Origin: Aequorivita sp. H23M31
GTDB lineage: Bacteria > Bacteroidota > Bacteroidia > Flavobacteriales > Flavobacteriaceae
Length of the DNA: 64,000 bases
Assembly: GCF_004022485.1 (NCBI RefSeq)
Contig: NZ_CP034951.1
Coordinates: 2,666,001-2,730,000 of the forward strand
Reading direction: 5' to 3'
Below the pieces are notes generated by a model. The model was given only the letters and a program-made list of their open reading frames with translations, made no database searches and was not told where the DNA came from. Of the stretch, positions 33,563 through 42,087 are shown piece by piece. Every line of letters starts with the position of its first letter. The stretch's first letter is position 1. The position numbers and the translations under genes were made by a program.

Positions 33563-35629
33563 TTATTCAAAATCGGAATCCGAAACACCTTCGTTGATAA
33601 CAACTTTGTTCACTTCAAAAGTGATTTCCTGAGGACCAGCGGATTGCTTTATGGTAAACGGAAACTTTATACCATCAACATCCTTATAATTCTCGAATAA
33701 AATAGTTGAGGTAATGGATTGTCCCATCATTTCTTGGGTTGTAACTTCTTTTACTTTCAAGCCACTTGCCTTATCGTAAAAAGCTTCTTTGCCACCTTTA
33801 AAGGAAACGACATAAGCATCTTTTCCATCAACAGGTTCAACTCGTTCTAATTTGGCATCTTTTACCGTTAGTTCTGGAAATGGAGCTGCACTCGCTTTGG
33901 CCGCTGCATTTTGTTTCTCATCATAATCGATTCGCTGACCTTGGGCAATCATAAATCCTTTCTCACCATTGAAAACTGTTTTTTGCAGTGGATTTCCACC
34001 CATGGAAAGAATCATAGAGGATTGGTCTTTAGTGGTATTCTTAACTTCAAGATCCAGTTTCATCCCTTGCATTTCCGCTTGGGCTAGCATAGTGAAGTTT
34101 TTTACTCCTTCCACCGCTTTTCTACCTCCAATTGCCTTTATATAATTATCTATAACAGTCTCTGCGGTTACACCAGCGTCTATTGCTTTGTTATAATCTG
34201 GCTCCGCAACAGGATTTCCATATTTATCGAAATAACTGATTGGAATGGATTTACCAGTAGGACCTTTTAAATTTTTAAGACCTTCCAAAACCTCAGATCC
34301 CTTTCCAACAACTACAATTCGGAGGTTATCCGGTTTGTAGTATTTTTTAGCTACCCTCTGAACATCATCTACAGTTACTTCATTTATCTTTCTAAGATAA
34401 TTAATGTAGAAATCCTTAGGTAAGTTCTGGGTTTTGATCATCAAGGCATAACGGGCAATCGTTGCCGGGCTTTCTAATGCTAGAACAAAATCTCCGGTAA
34501 ATTTTGCTTTTGCGTTGGCCAATTGCTGGGTAGTGACTTTATTATCCCGAATAAATCGAATTTCTTTTAAAGCTTCCACTACGGCGCTATCAGTAACAGC
34601 ATTTCTTACACTGGTTGAAGCCATAAAACGAGTAATGTTTTTATCAGCACCAGTGCTGGAACGAGCTCCGTAAGTCCAACCGTGAGCTTCACGCAAATTC
34701 ATGTTCAAAAGACTATTAAAGCCACCACCAAGAATTCTGTTGGCAACCAAAACGGGGAAGTAATCCTTATCGTTCATCTTTAGTTTTACCAGATTCTCTA
34801 TGGCAATTTCAGATTGAACTGCATTAGGCATATCTACAAAATTGATCTGTGTGTATTGAACATCCTTAGGATCGGCATAGACAACAGACGGTACTGGATT
34901 TTTTTTCCAATCGCCTAAATCTTTTCTAATCAATCTTTCTACCTCAGCTCGGGTAACGTCTCCCACAACCACCAAATAAGCGTTCTTTGGGTTAAAGAAA
35001 TCTTCGTAGTAACTCTTTACATCATTAAGAGTCAGTTTTTCTACTTTTTCCTCAGTAGTAAATTCCCCTTTTGGATAATCTTTTCCATAAATCAAAGCAG
35101 AGTTGATTCGACTAGCTACATGAGATACATTTTTTTCTTGGCTTTTTAAACCTTCCAAAAGTTTATCTTTTTGCTTTTGAAATTCTTCCTCGGTAAACAA
35201 TGGATTTTTTATAGCATCGGCCATTAATTCCATTATTCTTGGGAAATATTCTGATAGCGAACTTGCATATCCGCTTTCTGGTCCAAAAGCGATTGTCGCT
35301 CCCAAATAGTCCACTTCCTCATTAAATGAATCCTTGGACATATTCGTAGTTCCGTTACCCATCATCGCGGAAACCAGATTTTCTACTCCTGCCTTTTCGC
35401 CTGAAGCATGAATTGGATTATCAATGAGTAGCTGCACTCTTACCGTTGGCAGTTTATGGTTTTCTACAACCAGAACTGTAACTCCATTATCAAGGGAAAA
35501 AGTGGAAGGTTCGGATAAATTAACCGTTGGCGCTGGCCCCGGAATAGGCATTTTGCTTCGGTCTATTTGAGCTGTTGCGAGACTTGTAGTTAAAAGTCCT
35601 GCAATAAATAGGTATAAATATTTTTTCAT
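33563..35629 (-). CDS. M16 family peptidase-like subunit, probably catalytically inactive
   Basis: The 688-residue product has a signal peptide (MKKYLYLFIAGLLTTSLATAQ) and two M16/insulinase domains (residues about 45-440). The usual HxxEH zinc site is absent: the equivalent position reads VENLVSAMM. The R/Y pair of the C-domain (AHGWTYGARSSTG) is retained. A C-terminal domain of about 190 residues (from DAGVTAETVIDNYIKAIGGRKAV) resembles outer-membrane lipoprotein-sorting-like domains. It probably forms a heterodimer with the active subunit encoded just upstream, 21 bases away, in the periplasm. Confidence 0.88.
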   Translation of the reverse strand: MKKYLYLFIAGLLTTSLATAQIDRSKMPIPGPAPTVNLSEPSTFSLDNGVTVLVVENHKLPTVRVQLLIDNPIHASGEKAGVENLVSAMMGNGTTNMSKDSFNEEVDYLGATIAFGPESGYASSLSEYFPRIMELMADAIKNPLFTEEEFQKQKDKLLEGLKSQEKNVSHVASRINSALIYGKDYPKGEFTTEEKVEKLTLNDVKSYYEDFFNPKNAYLVVVGDVTRAEVERLIRKDLGDWKKNPVPSVVYADPKDVQYTQINFVDMPNAVQSEIAIENLVKLKMNDKDYFPVLVANRILGGGFNSLLNMNLREAHGWTYGARSSTGADKNITRFMASTSVRNAVTDSAVVEALKEIRFIRDNKVTTQQLANAKAKFTGDFVLALESPATIARYALMIKTQNLPKDFYINYLRKINEVTVDDVQRVAKKYYKPDNLRIVVVGKGSEVLEGLKNLKGPTGKSIPISYFDKYGNPVAEPDYNKAIDAGVTAETVIDNYIKAIGGRKAVEGVKNFTMLAQAEMQGMKLDLEVKNTTKDQSSMILSMGGNPLQKTVFNGEKGFMIAQGQRIDYDEKQNAAAKASAAPFPELTVKDAKLERVEPVDGKDAYVVSFKGGKEAFYDKASGLKVKEVTTQEMMGQSITSTILFENYKDVDGIKFPFTIKQSAGPQEITFEVNKVVINEGVSDSDFE

Positions 35630-35650
35630 CTTTGGATAATACTTTTATAA

Positions 35651-36967
35651 TTATTGATCTGATTTTGGCAAATATTCCAAGCGTAGGCGTTGGTTAGGAT
35701 TCAAATACTTTTTGGCAACATCGCGGATTTCTTCACGAGTAATGTTCTTGTAAATGTCCAGCTCCTTGTTGATTAAGTTCGTATCCCCATAAAAAGTATA
35801 ATAATTTGCCAGAGAATTGGCAATACCCTCAATAGTTGAGTTTGCAGTTACGAATTTATTTTTATAGATATTCTGAAGTTTTTCGTATTCACGCTCAGAG
35901 ATAAGATCGGTCTGCAATTTTACAATCTCTTCATCTATCTCTTTTGTCAAGGTTTCCAATGGTGTATTGTTTAAAGGAAGAGCAAGAGTGATGTAACTGC
36001 CATAATCTTCTTGACTGAGGTTTATAGCGGCAACTTCCATTGCAATCTTCTCTTCGTCAACCAATTTTTTATACAAACGTGAACTTTTTCCATCACTAAG
36101 AATTGTGGAGATCATATCCAGCACATAGGCATCGTGATCTTTCATTGAGGGAGTTCGGTAAGCGTGAACAACCATAGGCAATTGAATGTTTGGATCATAC
36201 CACTTAGCATCGATCTGCTTTGTAATAGGATCCTCTTTAATATCCGGTTGAACAACTTTAGGACCCGCTGGAATATCACCAAAGTAATCCTTTATCATTT
36301 TTTTCACTTTGGCCTTGTCAAGATCTCCTGCCACTACAAGTACGGCGTTGTTTGGCTCGTAAAATTTTTTGTTGAAGGCTTTAAACTCATCAAGTGTTGC
36401 TGCATCCAAATCTTCCATTTCACCAATTGTGGTCCAACGATAAGGGTGTTTTTTGAAAAGATTTTCTTTTACTGCTTTCAATAGATTTCCGTAAGGCTGG
36501 TTATCCACTCGCAGGCGCTTCTCCTCCTTTACAACCTCATTTTGAGTGTCCACTCCAATTTGGTTAATAATTGGATGAAGCATACGTTCGCTCTCCATCC
36601 ATAATCCAATCTCTACATTGTTTGAAGGGAAGATCTCATAATAATACGTTCGGTCGTCAGTGGTGTTCGCATTATTTGTTCCACCATGAGAGGAAACAAT
36701 TTCGAACCATTTTCCGCGACCAATATTTTCGGTACCTTCAAACAGTAAGTGTTCAAAAAAATGCGCGAATCCAGAACGGCCCGGAGTTTCATTTTTGGCA
36801 CCTACGTGATACATTACAGATGTAATTACCACTGGAGATGTTTTGTCCTCGTGAAGAATAACGTGCAATCCGTTGTCCAGATCGTATTCTTCAAAATTTA
36901 CGTGCTGTGCCTGAATACTGCAGATGGCAGCTACGGCTAAAAAAGCGGTTAGAAATGTTTTTTTCAT
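35651..36967 (-). CDS. M16 family zinc metallopeptidase, active subunit
   Basis: The 438-residue product has a signal peptide (MKKTFLTAFLAVAAICSIQAQ). The inverted zinc motif HFFEH (residues 69-73) and the downstream Glu region (VVKEEKRLRVDNQPYG) mark an active M16 protease. The C-domain carries PMVVHAYRTPSM and SDGKSSRLYKKLVDE. Together with the inactive partner encoded downstream, it probably forms a two-subunit M16B peptidase that degrades peptides in the periplasm. Confidence 0.92.
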   Translation of the reverse strand: MKKTFLTAFLAVAAICSIQAQHVNFEEYDLDNGLHVILHEDKTSPVVITSVMYHVGAKNETPGRSGFAHFFEHLLFEGTENIGRGKWFEIVSSHGGTNNANTTDDRTYYYEIFPSNNVEIGLWMESERMLHPIINQIGVDTQNEVVKEEKRLRVDNQPYGNLLKAVKENLFKKHPYRWTTIGEMEDLDAATLDEFKAFNKKFYEPNNAVLVVAGDLDKAKVKKMIKDYFGDIPAGPKVVQPDIKEDPITKQIDAKWYDPNIQLPMVVHAYRTPSMKDHDAYVLDMISTILSDGKSSRLYKKLVDEEKIAMEVAAINLSQEDYGSYITLALPLNNTPLETLTKEIDEEIVKLQTDLISEREYEKLQNIYKNKFVTANSTIEGIANSLANYYTFYGDTNLINKELDIYKNITREEIRDVAKKYLNPNQRLRLEYLPKSDQ

Positions 36968-37330
36968 TTTTTAAGTTTACAGATTATTTGACTCAAATTT
37001 TATCATGCAAAAATACAAAGATTATGGAGATTTTAACAGCTTAAGTGTAATTGGCAAATGTGCAAATTGCTGATTTCATTTTTTTCTTCAACGTAGGATG
37101 CTTATTAGGTCGTTTCCTGAAATATTCGGACTTATTCTAGGGAGCCTTACATTTTTAAAATTATAAAATTTGCAGCGTTGAAATAACAGGGATTCTATTA
37201 CGCAATTCTTTGTCTTAAATCCAACTTATTAAAAATGAATCAAAGGTTTTTTAAAAATTCCCTATAAATTTTAGTTAAGGTGTATTCCCTTTTCCGCAAG
37301 TTTTGTAACTTTCAACTTAAAATCTTCGGT
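36968..37330. other. Intergenic gap with no recognised feature
   Basis: The AT-rich gap separates the divergent M16 operon and a DUF4199 gene. It has no convincing ORF, hairpin or promoter of the TAnnTTTG type that I could place with confidence. Confidence 0.4.
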
Positions 37331-37786
37331 ATGATCAAAGTTTACTCCACTTATGGCATTTTTACGGCAGTCGCCTTAATTGTTTATTTTCTTCTTCTAA
37401 AATTGATTGGGCTTCATCAATATCCCGTTTTAAGTGTAGTGAACGGATTGATTTTCGCAGTGGGAATCTATTTGGCATTAAAAAAATACGGTTCTTCCAG
37501 AAAGGAATTAAAATTCGAGAAAGGTTTTGAGGTAGGAATGTTTACTGGAGGGATTGCAGCAATTATCTTTACCATATTCATGGCATTTTATATGTACCAA
37601 ATAGACAACGAGTTTGCCACAGCCATTATGAGAAGTTGGAATATGGAAACCGATCTGGGAACTGCAATGCTAGTTATATCAATCCTTATTATGGGAATTG
37701 TAACTACGTTGGTTTTAACCTTTTCGTTTATGCAACTTTTAAAAAGATCTTGGAACACCCAGGATGGAAATAGAAATACCCTTTAA
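37331..37786 (+). CDS. DUF4199-like four-helix membrane protein
   Basis: The start is taken at ATG 37331 (MIKVYSTYGIFTAVALIVYF), giving 151 residues, because the 17 residues of the longer frame from 37280 are not hydrophobic and are poorly suited to a signal. Four transmembrane segments are visible, with FTGGIAAIIFTIFMAFYMY and TAMLVISILIMGIVTTLVLTFSFMQLLKR at the end. The layout matches DUF4199, which has unknown function. Confidence 0.7.
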   Translation: MIKVYSTYGIFTAVALIVYFLLLKLIGLHQYPVLSVVNGLIFAVGIYLALKKYGSSRKELKFEKGFEVGMFTGGIAAIIFTIFMAFYMYQIDNEFATAIMRSWNMETDLGTAMLVISILIMGIVTTLVLTFSFMQLLKRSWNTQDGNRNTL

Positions 37787-37894
37787 TTTCTTCAAAATTT
37801 TCCTTTTAAAATTTAACGGAGCTTCTTCACCTTTGTTATGGATGTTATGGGTTGTGTCTAATTATTTGGTTCTAAAAGATTAAGTAAAAAACAA

Positions 37895-37926
37895 TTTGTG
37901 GTTTAGCATTAAAAAACTATATTTGC
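37895..37926 (+). promoter_or_regulatory. rplU-rpmA promoter
   Basis: TTTG at 37895-37898, a 19-base spacer and TATATTTGC at 37918-37926 fit the consensus well. The leader to the rplU ATG at 37986 is about 50 bases and contains CTTTTACTGGAAGGTAAAAG, a short hairpin that could be involved in ribosomal-protein control. Confidence 0.7.
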
Positions 37927-37985
37927 ACCCGCTTTTACTGGAAGGTAAAAGATTTTTTGTTTAACTAATTTATAAACGATTCGCT

Positions 37986-38738
37986 ATGTACGCAATTGTA
38001 GAGATAGCAGGGCAGCAGATAAAAGTTGCGAAAGACCAGAAGGTTTTTGTCAATCGTTTGCCAGTTGAAGAGGGTAAAAAGGTGTCTTTTGACAACGTCC
38101 TTCTTATTGGTGACGGTGATAATATTACCCTAGGCGCCCCGGCTATAGACGGAGCCCAGATTGGAGCTACAGTCATTAAACACCTTAAGGGTGACAAGGT
38201 TATTGTTTTCAAAAAGAAAAGAAGAAAAGGTTTTCGCAAGAAAAATGGCCATCGCCAGTACCTTTCTCAAATTATGATTGAAAGCATTGTAGCTTCAGGT
38301 GCTACTCCCGCTAAAAAGGAAGAGACCAAAGCTAAAGTCAAAAAGGAAACAAAGGCTGAACCAAAAGTAGAAGCTAAAACATCCGCACCAAAAGCAACTC
38401 CATCCGCAAAGAAGGAAGTTGAAGTTAGCGAAAACTTGGTTACTCGTGCAGAAAATCGTGCTGAGGCGGCCAATATCGAAATCAACATCGATAAAATACT
38501 TCACAGTATTGGTACCGCTGGCAAAGCTGATGCAGACGATTTGAAATTGATCAATGGTATTGGACCAGTTTACGAAGAGAAATTGAACGAACTTGGTATC
38601 TACACTTTTGAACAAATCAGCAAACTAAAAGCAGCTGATCGCGAAGAGCTCTCTGCAATCGACGGCGTTACCCGTGAGAAAATTGAGGCCGAAGAGTGGG
38701 TAAAACAAGCGAAAGCTTTGTTGAAAGACAAGAAATAA
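37986..38738 (+). CDS. rplU: Ribosomal protein L21 with C-terminal helix-hairpin-helix extension
   Basis: Residues 1-104 are a complete L21 (MYAIVEIAGQQIKVAKDQKVFVN; FKKKRRKGFRKKNGHRQYLSQI). A Lys/Ala/Glu-rich linker (about residues 108-150) follows. The last 85 residues hold a helix-hairpin-helix module with LKLINGIGPVYEEKLNELGI (about 193-212), the signature of HhH_5-type domains. The total of 250 is more than twice normal L21. The protein is a large-subunit component; the tail could bind DNA or RNA. It is followed by rpmA 27 bases later. Confidence 0.93.
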   Translation: MYAIVEIAGQQIKVAKDQKVFVNRLPVEEGKKVSFDNVLLIGDGDNITLGAPAIDGAQIGATVIKHLKGDKVIVFKKKRRKGFRKKNGHRQYLSQIMIESIVASGATPAKKEETKAKVKKETKAEPKVEAKTSAPKATPSAKKEVEVSENLVTRAENRAEAANIEINIDKILHSIGTAGKADADDLKLINGIGPVYEEKLNELGIYTFEQISKLKAADREELSAIDGVTREKIEAEEWVKQAKALLKDKK

Positions 38739-38765
38739 GAATAATTAATTAAAAAAGTATAAACC

Positions 38766-39029
38766 ATGGCTCACAAAAAAGGTGTTGGTAGTTCCAAAAA
38801 CGGTAGAGAATCCGAATCGAAACGTCTTGGCGTTAAGATTTTTGGAGGACAAGCAGCCATTGCTGGGAATATCATCGTAAGACAAAGAGGATACACACAT
38901 CATCCTGGTGAAAATGTATATGGTGGGAAAGATCATACCCTTCACGCACAAGTGGATGGTACTGTGAAGTTTACCAAAAAGAGAGATAATAAGAGCTACG
39001 TTTCTATCGTTCCAAACGCAGAAGCATAG
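38766..39029 (+). CDS. rpmA: Ribosomal protein L27
   Basis: The 87-residue protein opens with [20 protein letters not shown] and contains [22 protein letters not shown] and [11 protein letters not shown], the standard L27. There is no N-terminal cleavable extension of the Firmicutes type. It is cotranscribed with rplU and followed by a terminator. Confidence 0.97.
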   Translation: MAHKKGVGSSKNGRESESKRLGVKIFGGQAAIAGNIIVRQRGYTHHPGENVYGGKDHTLHAQVDGTVKFTKKRDNKSYVSIVPNAEA

Positions 39030-39053
39030 TTACTGTTGATGAATATAAACTGA

Positions 39054-39082
39054 AACCTTCACAGAAATGTGAGGGTTTTTTT
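39054..39082 (+). terminator. Rho-independent terminator of rplU-rpmA
   Basis: AACCTTCACA at 39054-39063 pairs with TGTGAGGGTT at 39068-39077 (one G-T pair) around a GAAA tetraloop, followed by a T-run to 39082. Confidence 0.85.
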
Positions 39083-39093
39083 ATGGATAGAAA

Positions 39094-39744
39094 TTAACGG
39101 TTATCGAAATCGCTAAGAGAAATGGATTTATCCAAAAGTGTCCAACTTGGATTTTCAGGATAATGCGATAGGATAAAGTCAGTTGGCTTGGTGAAATACC
39201 AAAAATCATCGGGTTTCTCCGGAGTACCGTAGCCAACGGCCCAGGTAATATCCAATAATTGCCACTTGCCGTTCAACTTTACTGCATTCCAGGTGTGCGT
39301 AGGTTTTTTATAATCTTGGTTTCCGGAAGAATAATTTTTTGTAAAGCCGTGCACGACCTCGGCAGATATTCCTACCTTCCCACAGAGATCCTTGAATAGG
39401 AAAGCGAATCCTCCGCAAAGTGCCATCCGTCTTTGTAATACGTTTCTAATAACATTCTCTTCGGAGACATATATTTTTTTCTGGAGATTTGTATTTAGAT
39501 GGAGTTGATTATCATAAACGATGTTTGTTGCAATCCAAAGGTAAATAGCATAGACCTTTTCTGAATCGGAGTGGGAGTTTTTAGTTATCGCTTTAGCTAA
39601 TTTTTTCGTTAAATGGGTGGTTTCATTTTTTTTGGTGTGTGTGTTTCGGCTTTCTCTCTTGCCTATAATATTCCCAACCTGTCCATAAACCGTACTGCCT
39701 AGAAGTATAAATAAAAATATGCTATATAAATCCTTTCTTATCAT
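39094..39744 (-). CDS. Secreted transglutaminase-like protein
   Basis: The 216-residue protein has a signal peptide (LYSIFLFILLGSTVYGQ) and a transglutaminase-like cysteine-protease core. The triad is visible as Cys in RMALCGGFAFLFKDLC, His in THTWNAV and Asp in WQLLDITWA. It also has the typical DSEKVYAIYLWIATNIVYD opening. These domains act as peptidases or crosslinkers; the substrate is unknown. It is 65 bases upstream of the DUF1028 gene's stop, transcribed in the same direction as it. Confidence 0.85.
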   Translation of the reverse strand: MIRKDLYSIFLFILLGSTVYGQVGNIIGKRESRNTHTKKNETTHLTKKLAKAITKNSHSDSEKVYAIYLWIATNIVYDNQLHLNTNLQKKIYVSEENVIRNVLQRRMALCGGFAFLFKDLCGKVGISAEVVHGFTKNYSSGNQDYKKPTHTWNAVKLNGKWQLLDITWAVGYGTPEKPDDFWYFTKPTDFILSHYPENPSWTLLDKSISLSDFDNR

Positions 39745-39809
39745 TCTTAAGTTCTCCTAATGTTTAAAGAACGTTTCAAAGTTCTCCTTATTGAGTCCTT
39801 ATGCACATA

Positions 39810-40793
39810 TTATTCCAAAAGTGCTTGCAAATCTCGAGCGTCATTTAATTTAAGTAAACCTGCTTTCGGTAAACGTTTTGTCAGTTTACGCCATTGTGGA
39901 TCACGCCTATATATTTTATGGAGCATCTTGGCCGCTTCTACAATCCGGTTATCGTTTGCCAAGGCGATAGCGGTCCAAAACTGCATTTCTAAATTGTCTG
40001 GAAACATTTCCATGGCAGTGTTATATTCCTTTCTTGCCTTTTCCATTTCGTTTTTTGCCACAAATATATCGCCCTCATTCATATGGTCGTAAGCCCGTGA
40101 AACCTTTAGTAACCTATCCAATTCCTGCACTGGAAACGTGTCGTCATCTACGCGTAGATCTACAATACGGTCGCTCCATGGTTCCGAGCTTGCCTCACCT
40201 TTTACGATTATTATTGCTGCCGATTGCCGCCCTCGAATATCTCCGCCCACATCTTCCGCAGATTTTAAAACCGCGATCATTCTTTCAGCAAGAGGTAAAT
40301 CTGAATTTTCTAACCAAGTTTTTTCCATGGCGCCAACTACCTTATCCGTAAGCATCATATTAGCTTGGACTGAAAAATCCTGACCGTTTTTTTGTCCGGC
40401 GTGGTCTATACAATTTCTTCCGGTGAAAGTGGCAACGCGTCCCACCTTATCCATTATCGCTACTTGACGGAATTCTTTGCTCGGATCTTTACTTAATAGG
40501 ATGTCCAGAACTTCTTGGGGACTTTTTCCTTCTTTCAGTAATGCTAGTCCTTTTGGCCCAAATGAAACATTTGCAAAAGATTGGGTCGCAACCACACCAA
40601 CTCCTGCCTCAGCCCAGGGAACAACAGTGCCTACATTGAACCAATGACTTTGTACAGCTACGCCCATTTCGCCAGTTTTTGCATCTCGCGCTACAATGGA
40701 ATAGGTGTGGGCAAATGGGTCGTGTGGTTTTTGATCTTGGGAATTCATTTGTAAACTAATGATAAATATGACGAAAAATACTTTTAAGTGCAT
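39810..40793 (-). CDS. Secreted DUF1028 (Ntn-hydrolase-like) protein
   Basis: The 327-residue protein has a short signal peptide (LKVFFVIFIISLQMNSQ). Residues 25-245 match DUF1028: HTYSIVARDAKTGEMGVAVQSHWFNVG, GVVATQSFANVSFGPKGLALL, GRNCIDHAGQKNG, AEDVGGDIRGRQSAAIIIVKG. DUF1028 is related to Ntn hydrolases. The C-terminal 85 residues form TPR-like helices (EKARKEYNTAMEMFPDNLEM). A second short basic region ends the protein. It may act as a periplasmic amidase, which is inference from the fold. Confidence 0.88.
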   Translation of the reverse strand: MHLKVFFVIFIISLQMNSQDQKPHDPFAHTYSIVARDAKTGEMGVAVQSHWFNVGTVVPWAEAGVGVVATQSFANVSFGPKGLALLKEGKSPQEVLDILLSKDPSKEFRQVAIMDKVGRVATFTGRNCIDHAGQKNGQDFSVQANMMLTDKVVGAMEKTWLENSDLPLAERMIAVLKSAEDVGGDIRGRQSAAIIIVKGEASSEPWSDRIVDLRVDDDTFPVQELDRLLKVSRAYDHMNEGDIFVAKNEMEKARKEYNTAMEMFPDNLEMQFWTAIALANDNRIVEAAKMLHKIYRRDPQWRKLTKRLPKAGLLKLNDARDLQALLE

Positions 40794-40863
40794 AGCCTTC
40801 CGAATTGATCTATTAAAGATAAATTATATTCTTCGGAAAAATTAAATTCATCTAAAAATAAAA

Positions 40864-40885
40864 AAGCCCCGCATTGGCAGGGCTT
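40864..40885 (-). terminator. Terminator of the sdh operon
   Basis: On the minus strand AAGCCC pairs with GGGCTT around a ten-base loop, and the structure is followed by a T-run (A-run at 40853-40865 on the plus strand). It sits 62 bases after the sdhB stop. Confidence 0.75.
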
Positions 40886-40946
40886 ATATTATTTTCATGC
40901 ATTTATTTTCAGGAGATTAAAATCTTCAGAAATCGGCTAGGAAATA

Positions 40947-41741
40947 TTAATCAAAAAGTGACGATTCATCATCCAAGGTCCAGGCATTGGAAAGAGGTCC
41001 TTTTAAACTTGCACTCATATATTCGCGATTCATTCGCGCAATGCTCACAAGAGTAATACCTTTTGGACATTCAATTTCGCAAGCTCCCGTATTGGTACAA
41101 TTCCCGAATCCTTCGGCATCCATTTGTTTTACCATATTCAATGCACGATCTGTAGCCTCAATTTGTCCTTGTGGCAACAAAGCAAATTGACTAATCTTGG
41201 CAGAAGTAAACAACATTGCACTCGCATTTTTACATGCAGCTACACAAGCGCCACAGCCAATACAAGTAGCGGCGTTAAATGATTCATCGGCGTCGTGTTT
41301 GTTTACCGGTATAGTGTTGGCATCAACTGTGTTTCCAGAAGTATTCACAGAAATGTAACCACCAGCTTGCTGAATTCTATCGAATGAGCTTCGGTCAATA
41401 ACCAAATCCTTTATTACCGGAAATGCATTTGCGCGGAACGGCTCAATAACAATATGGTCGCCATCGTTAAAGCTACGCATATGCAGTTGGCAAGTGGTAA
41501 TTAAACGATCCGGTCCGTGTGGTTCCCCATTGATCTGCAGGGAACACGAACCACAGATTCCCTCTCGGCAATCGCTATCAAATTGTACAGGTTCTTCGCC
41601 TTTGTTGATAAGCTCTTCATTGAGAACATCCAACATTTCCAAAAAGGACATATCACCTTCTATCCCATCTAAGGGGTAGGTCACAAATCCTCCTTTGGTA
41701 TCTTTATTTTTCTGTCTCCAGATATCGAGTGTAAGTTTCAT
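40947..41741 (-). CDS. sdhB: Succinate dehydrogenase iron-sulfur subunit
   Basis: The 264-residue protein has the plant-type [2Fe-2S] ligands CREGICGSC with a later Cys in ITTCQLH, and two C-terminal clusters in [14 protein letters not shown] and [14 protein letters not shown]. This is the SdhB/FrdB pattern of the three-subunit type. It passes electrons from the flavoprotein to the quinone site. It is separated from sdhA by 346 bases that hold an unrelated decayed element, while sdhC and sdhA are tightly coupled. Confidence 0.97.
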   Translation of the reverse strand: MKLTLDIWRQKNKDTKGGFVTYPLDGIEGDMSFLEMLDVLNEELINKGEEPVQFDSDCREGICGSCSLQINGEPHGPDRLITTCQLHMRSFNDGDHIVIEPFRANAFPVIKDLVIDRSSFDRIQQAGGYISVNTSGNTVDANTIPVNKHDADESFNAATCIGCGACVAACKNASAMLFTSAKISQFALLPQGQIEATDRALNMVKQMDAEGFGNCTNTGACEIECPKGITLVSIARMNREYMSASLKGPLSNAWTLDDESSLFD

Positions 41742-41797
41742 AATTTCCGGTATATTTTACTCATTGCTGAGTTTGGATAATTCTGTTTAAAAAAAAT

Positions 41798-42078
41798 AGT
41801 TATTAAGTTATTGGTTATTGAGTTATTTAGGGTTTACGATTTTGGAGAGATTTAATATCCATTCAAAATCAGTAATGTTTTATCATGAATAACTCTAAGT
41901 TCCTTTAGATCAACTTCGGATAAATATTTTTCGTCCAAAGCAATTATTCCGTGATCCAGAGTTTCACTCAAAGAGCTGCGAGCCATTCGACTTACAAAAT
42001 TTCGAAGATTTCTTGCTTCTTCAGCAAGCCAATTCTTCAAGAGATTGAAAACTTCCCATCTTCAATAACTTAATAACT
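41798..42078. mobile_element. Inverted-repeat-bounded element with a decayed four-helix-bundle gene
   Basis: AGTTATTAAGTTATTG at 41798-41813 is an exact inverted copy of CAATAACTTAATAACT at 42063-42078. Between them lies a minus-strand remnant of a four-helix-bundle (23S rRNA intervening-sequence-type) protein gene. The unit of about 280 bases sits between sdhA and sdhB. The arms could pair in RNA to form a long stem. Mobility is inferred from the structure, not shown. Confidence 0.6.
41827..42059 (-). pseudogene. Four-helix-bundle (IVP-type) protein remnant
   Basis: From ATG 42059 a frame reads MGSFQSLEELAC and stops; shifting one base gives WKKARNLRNFVSRM, then directly SSLSETLDHGIIALDEKYLS, continuing to RVIHDKTLLILNGY, where a further one-base shift yields IKSLQNRKP and a stop at 41827. 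These are the first and last thirds of four-helix-bundle proteins of the 23S rRNA intervening-sequence family (usually about 120 residues). The middle helices with the IAEG signature are missing. Two frameshifts and a deletion show decay. Confidence 0.7.
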
Positions 42079-42087
42079 TCATTAACA

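Noticed and set aside
33563..35629. The M16-like subunit as a damaged protease
   Set aside because: Loss of HxxEH with an intact frame is normal for the inactive partner in two-subunit M16B peptidases.
36968..37330. An RNA gene or riboswitch upstream of the DUF4199 gene
   Set aside because: No strong stem, conserved motif or terminator was found in the gap.
41852..42040. An intact 62-residue gene in the sdh operon
   Set aside because: Its neighbours in other frames complete the two ends of a four-helix-bundle protein, so it is a fragment of a decayed gene.
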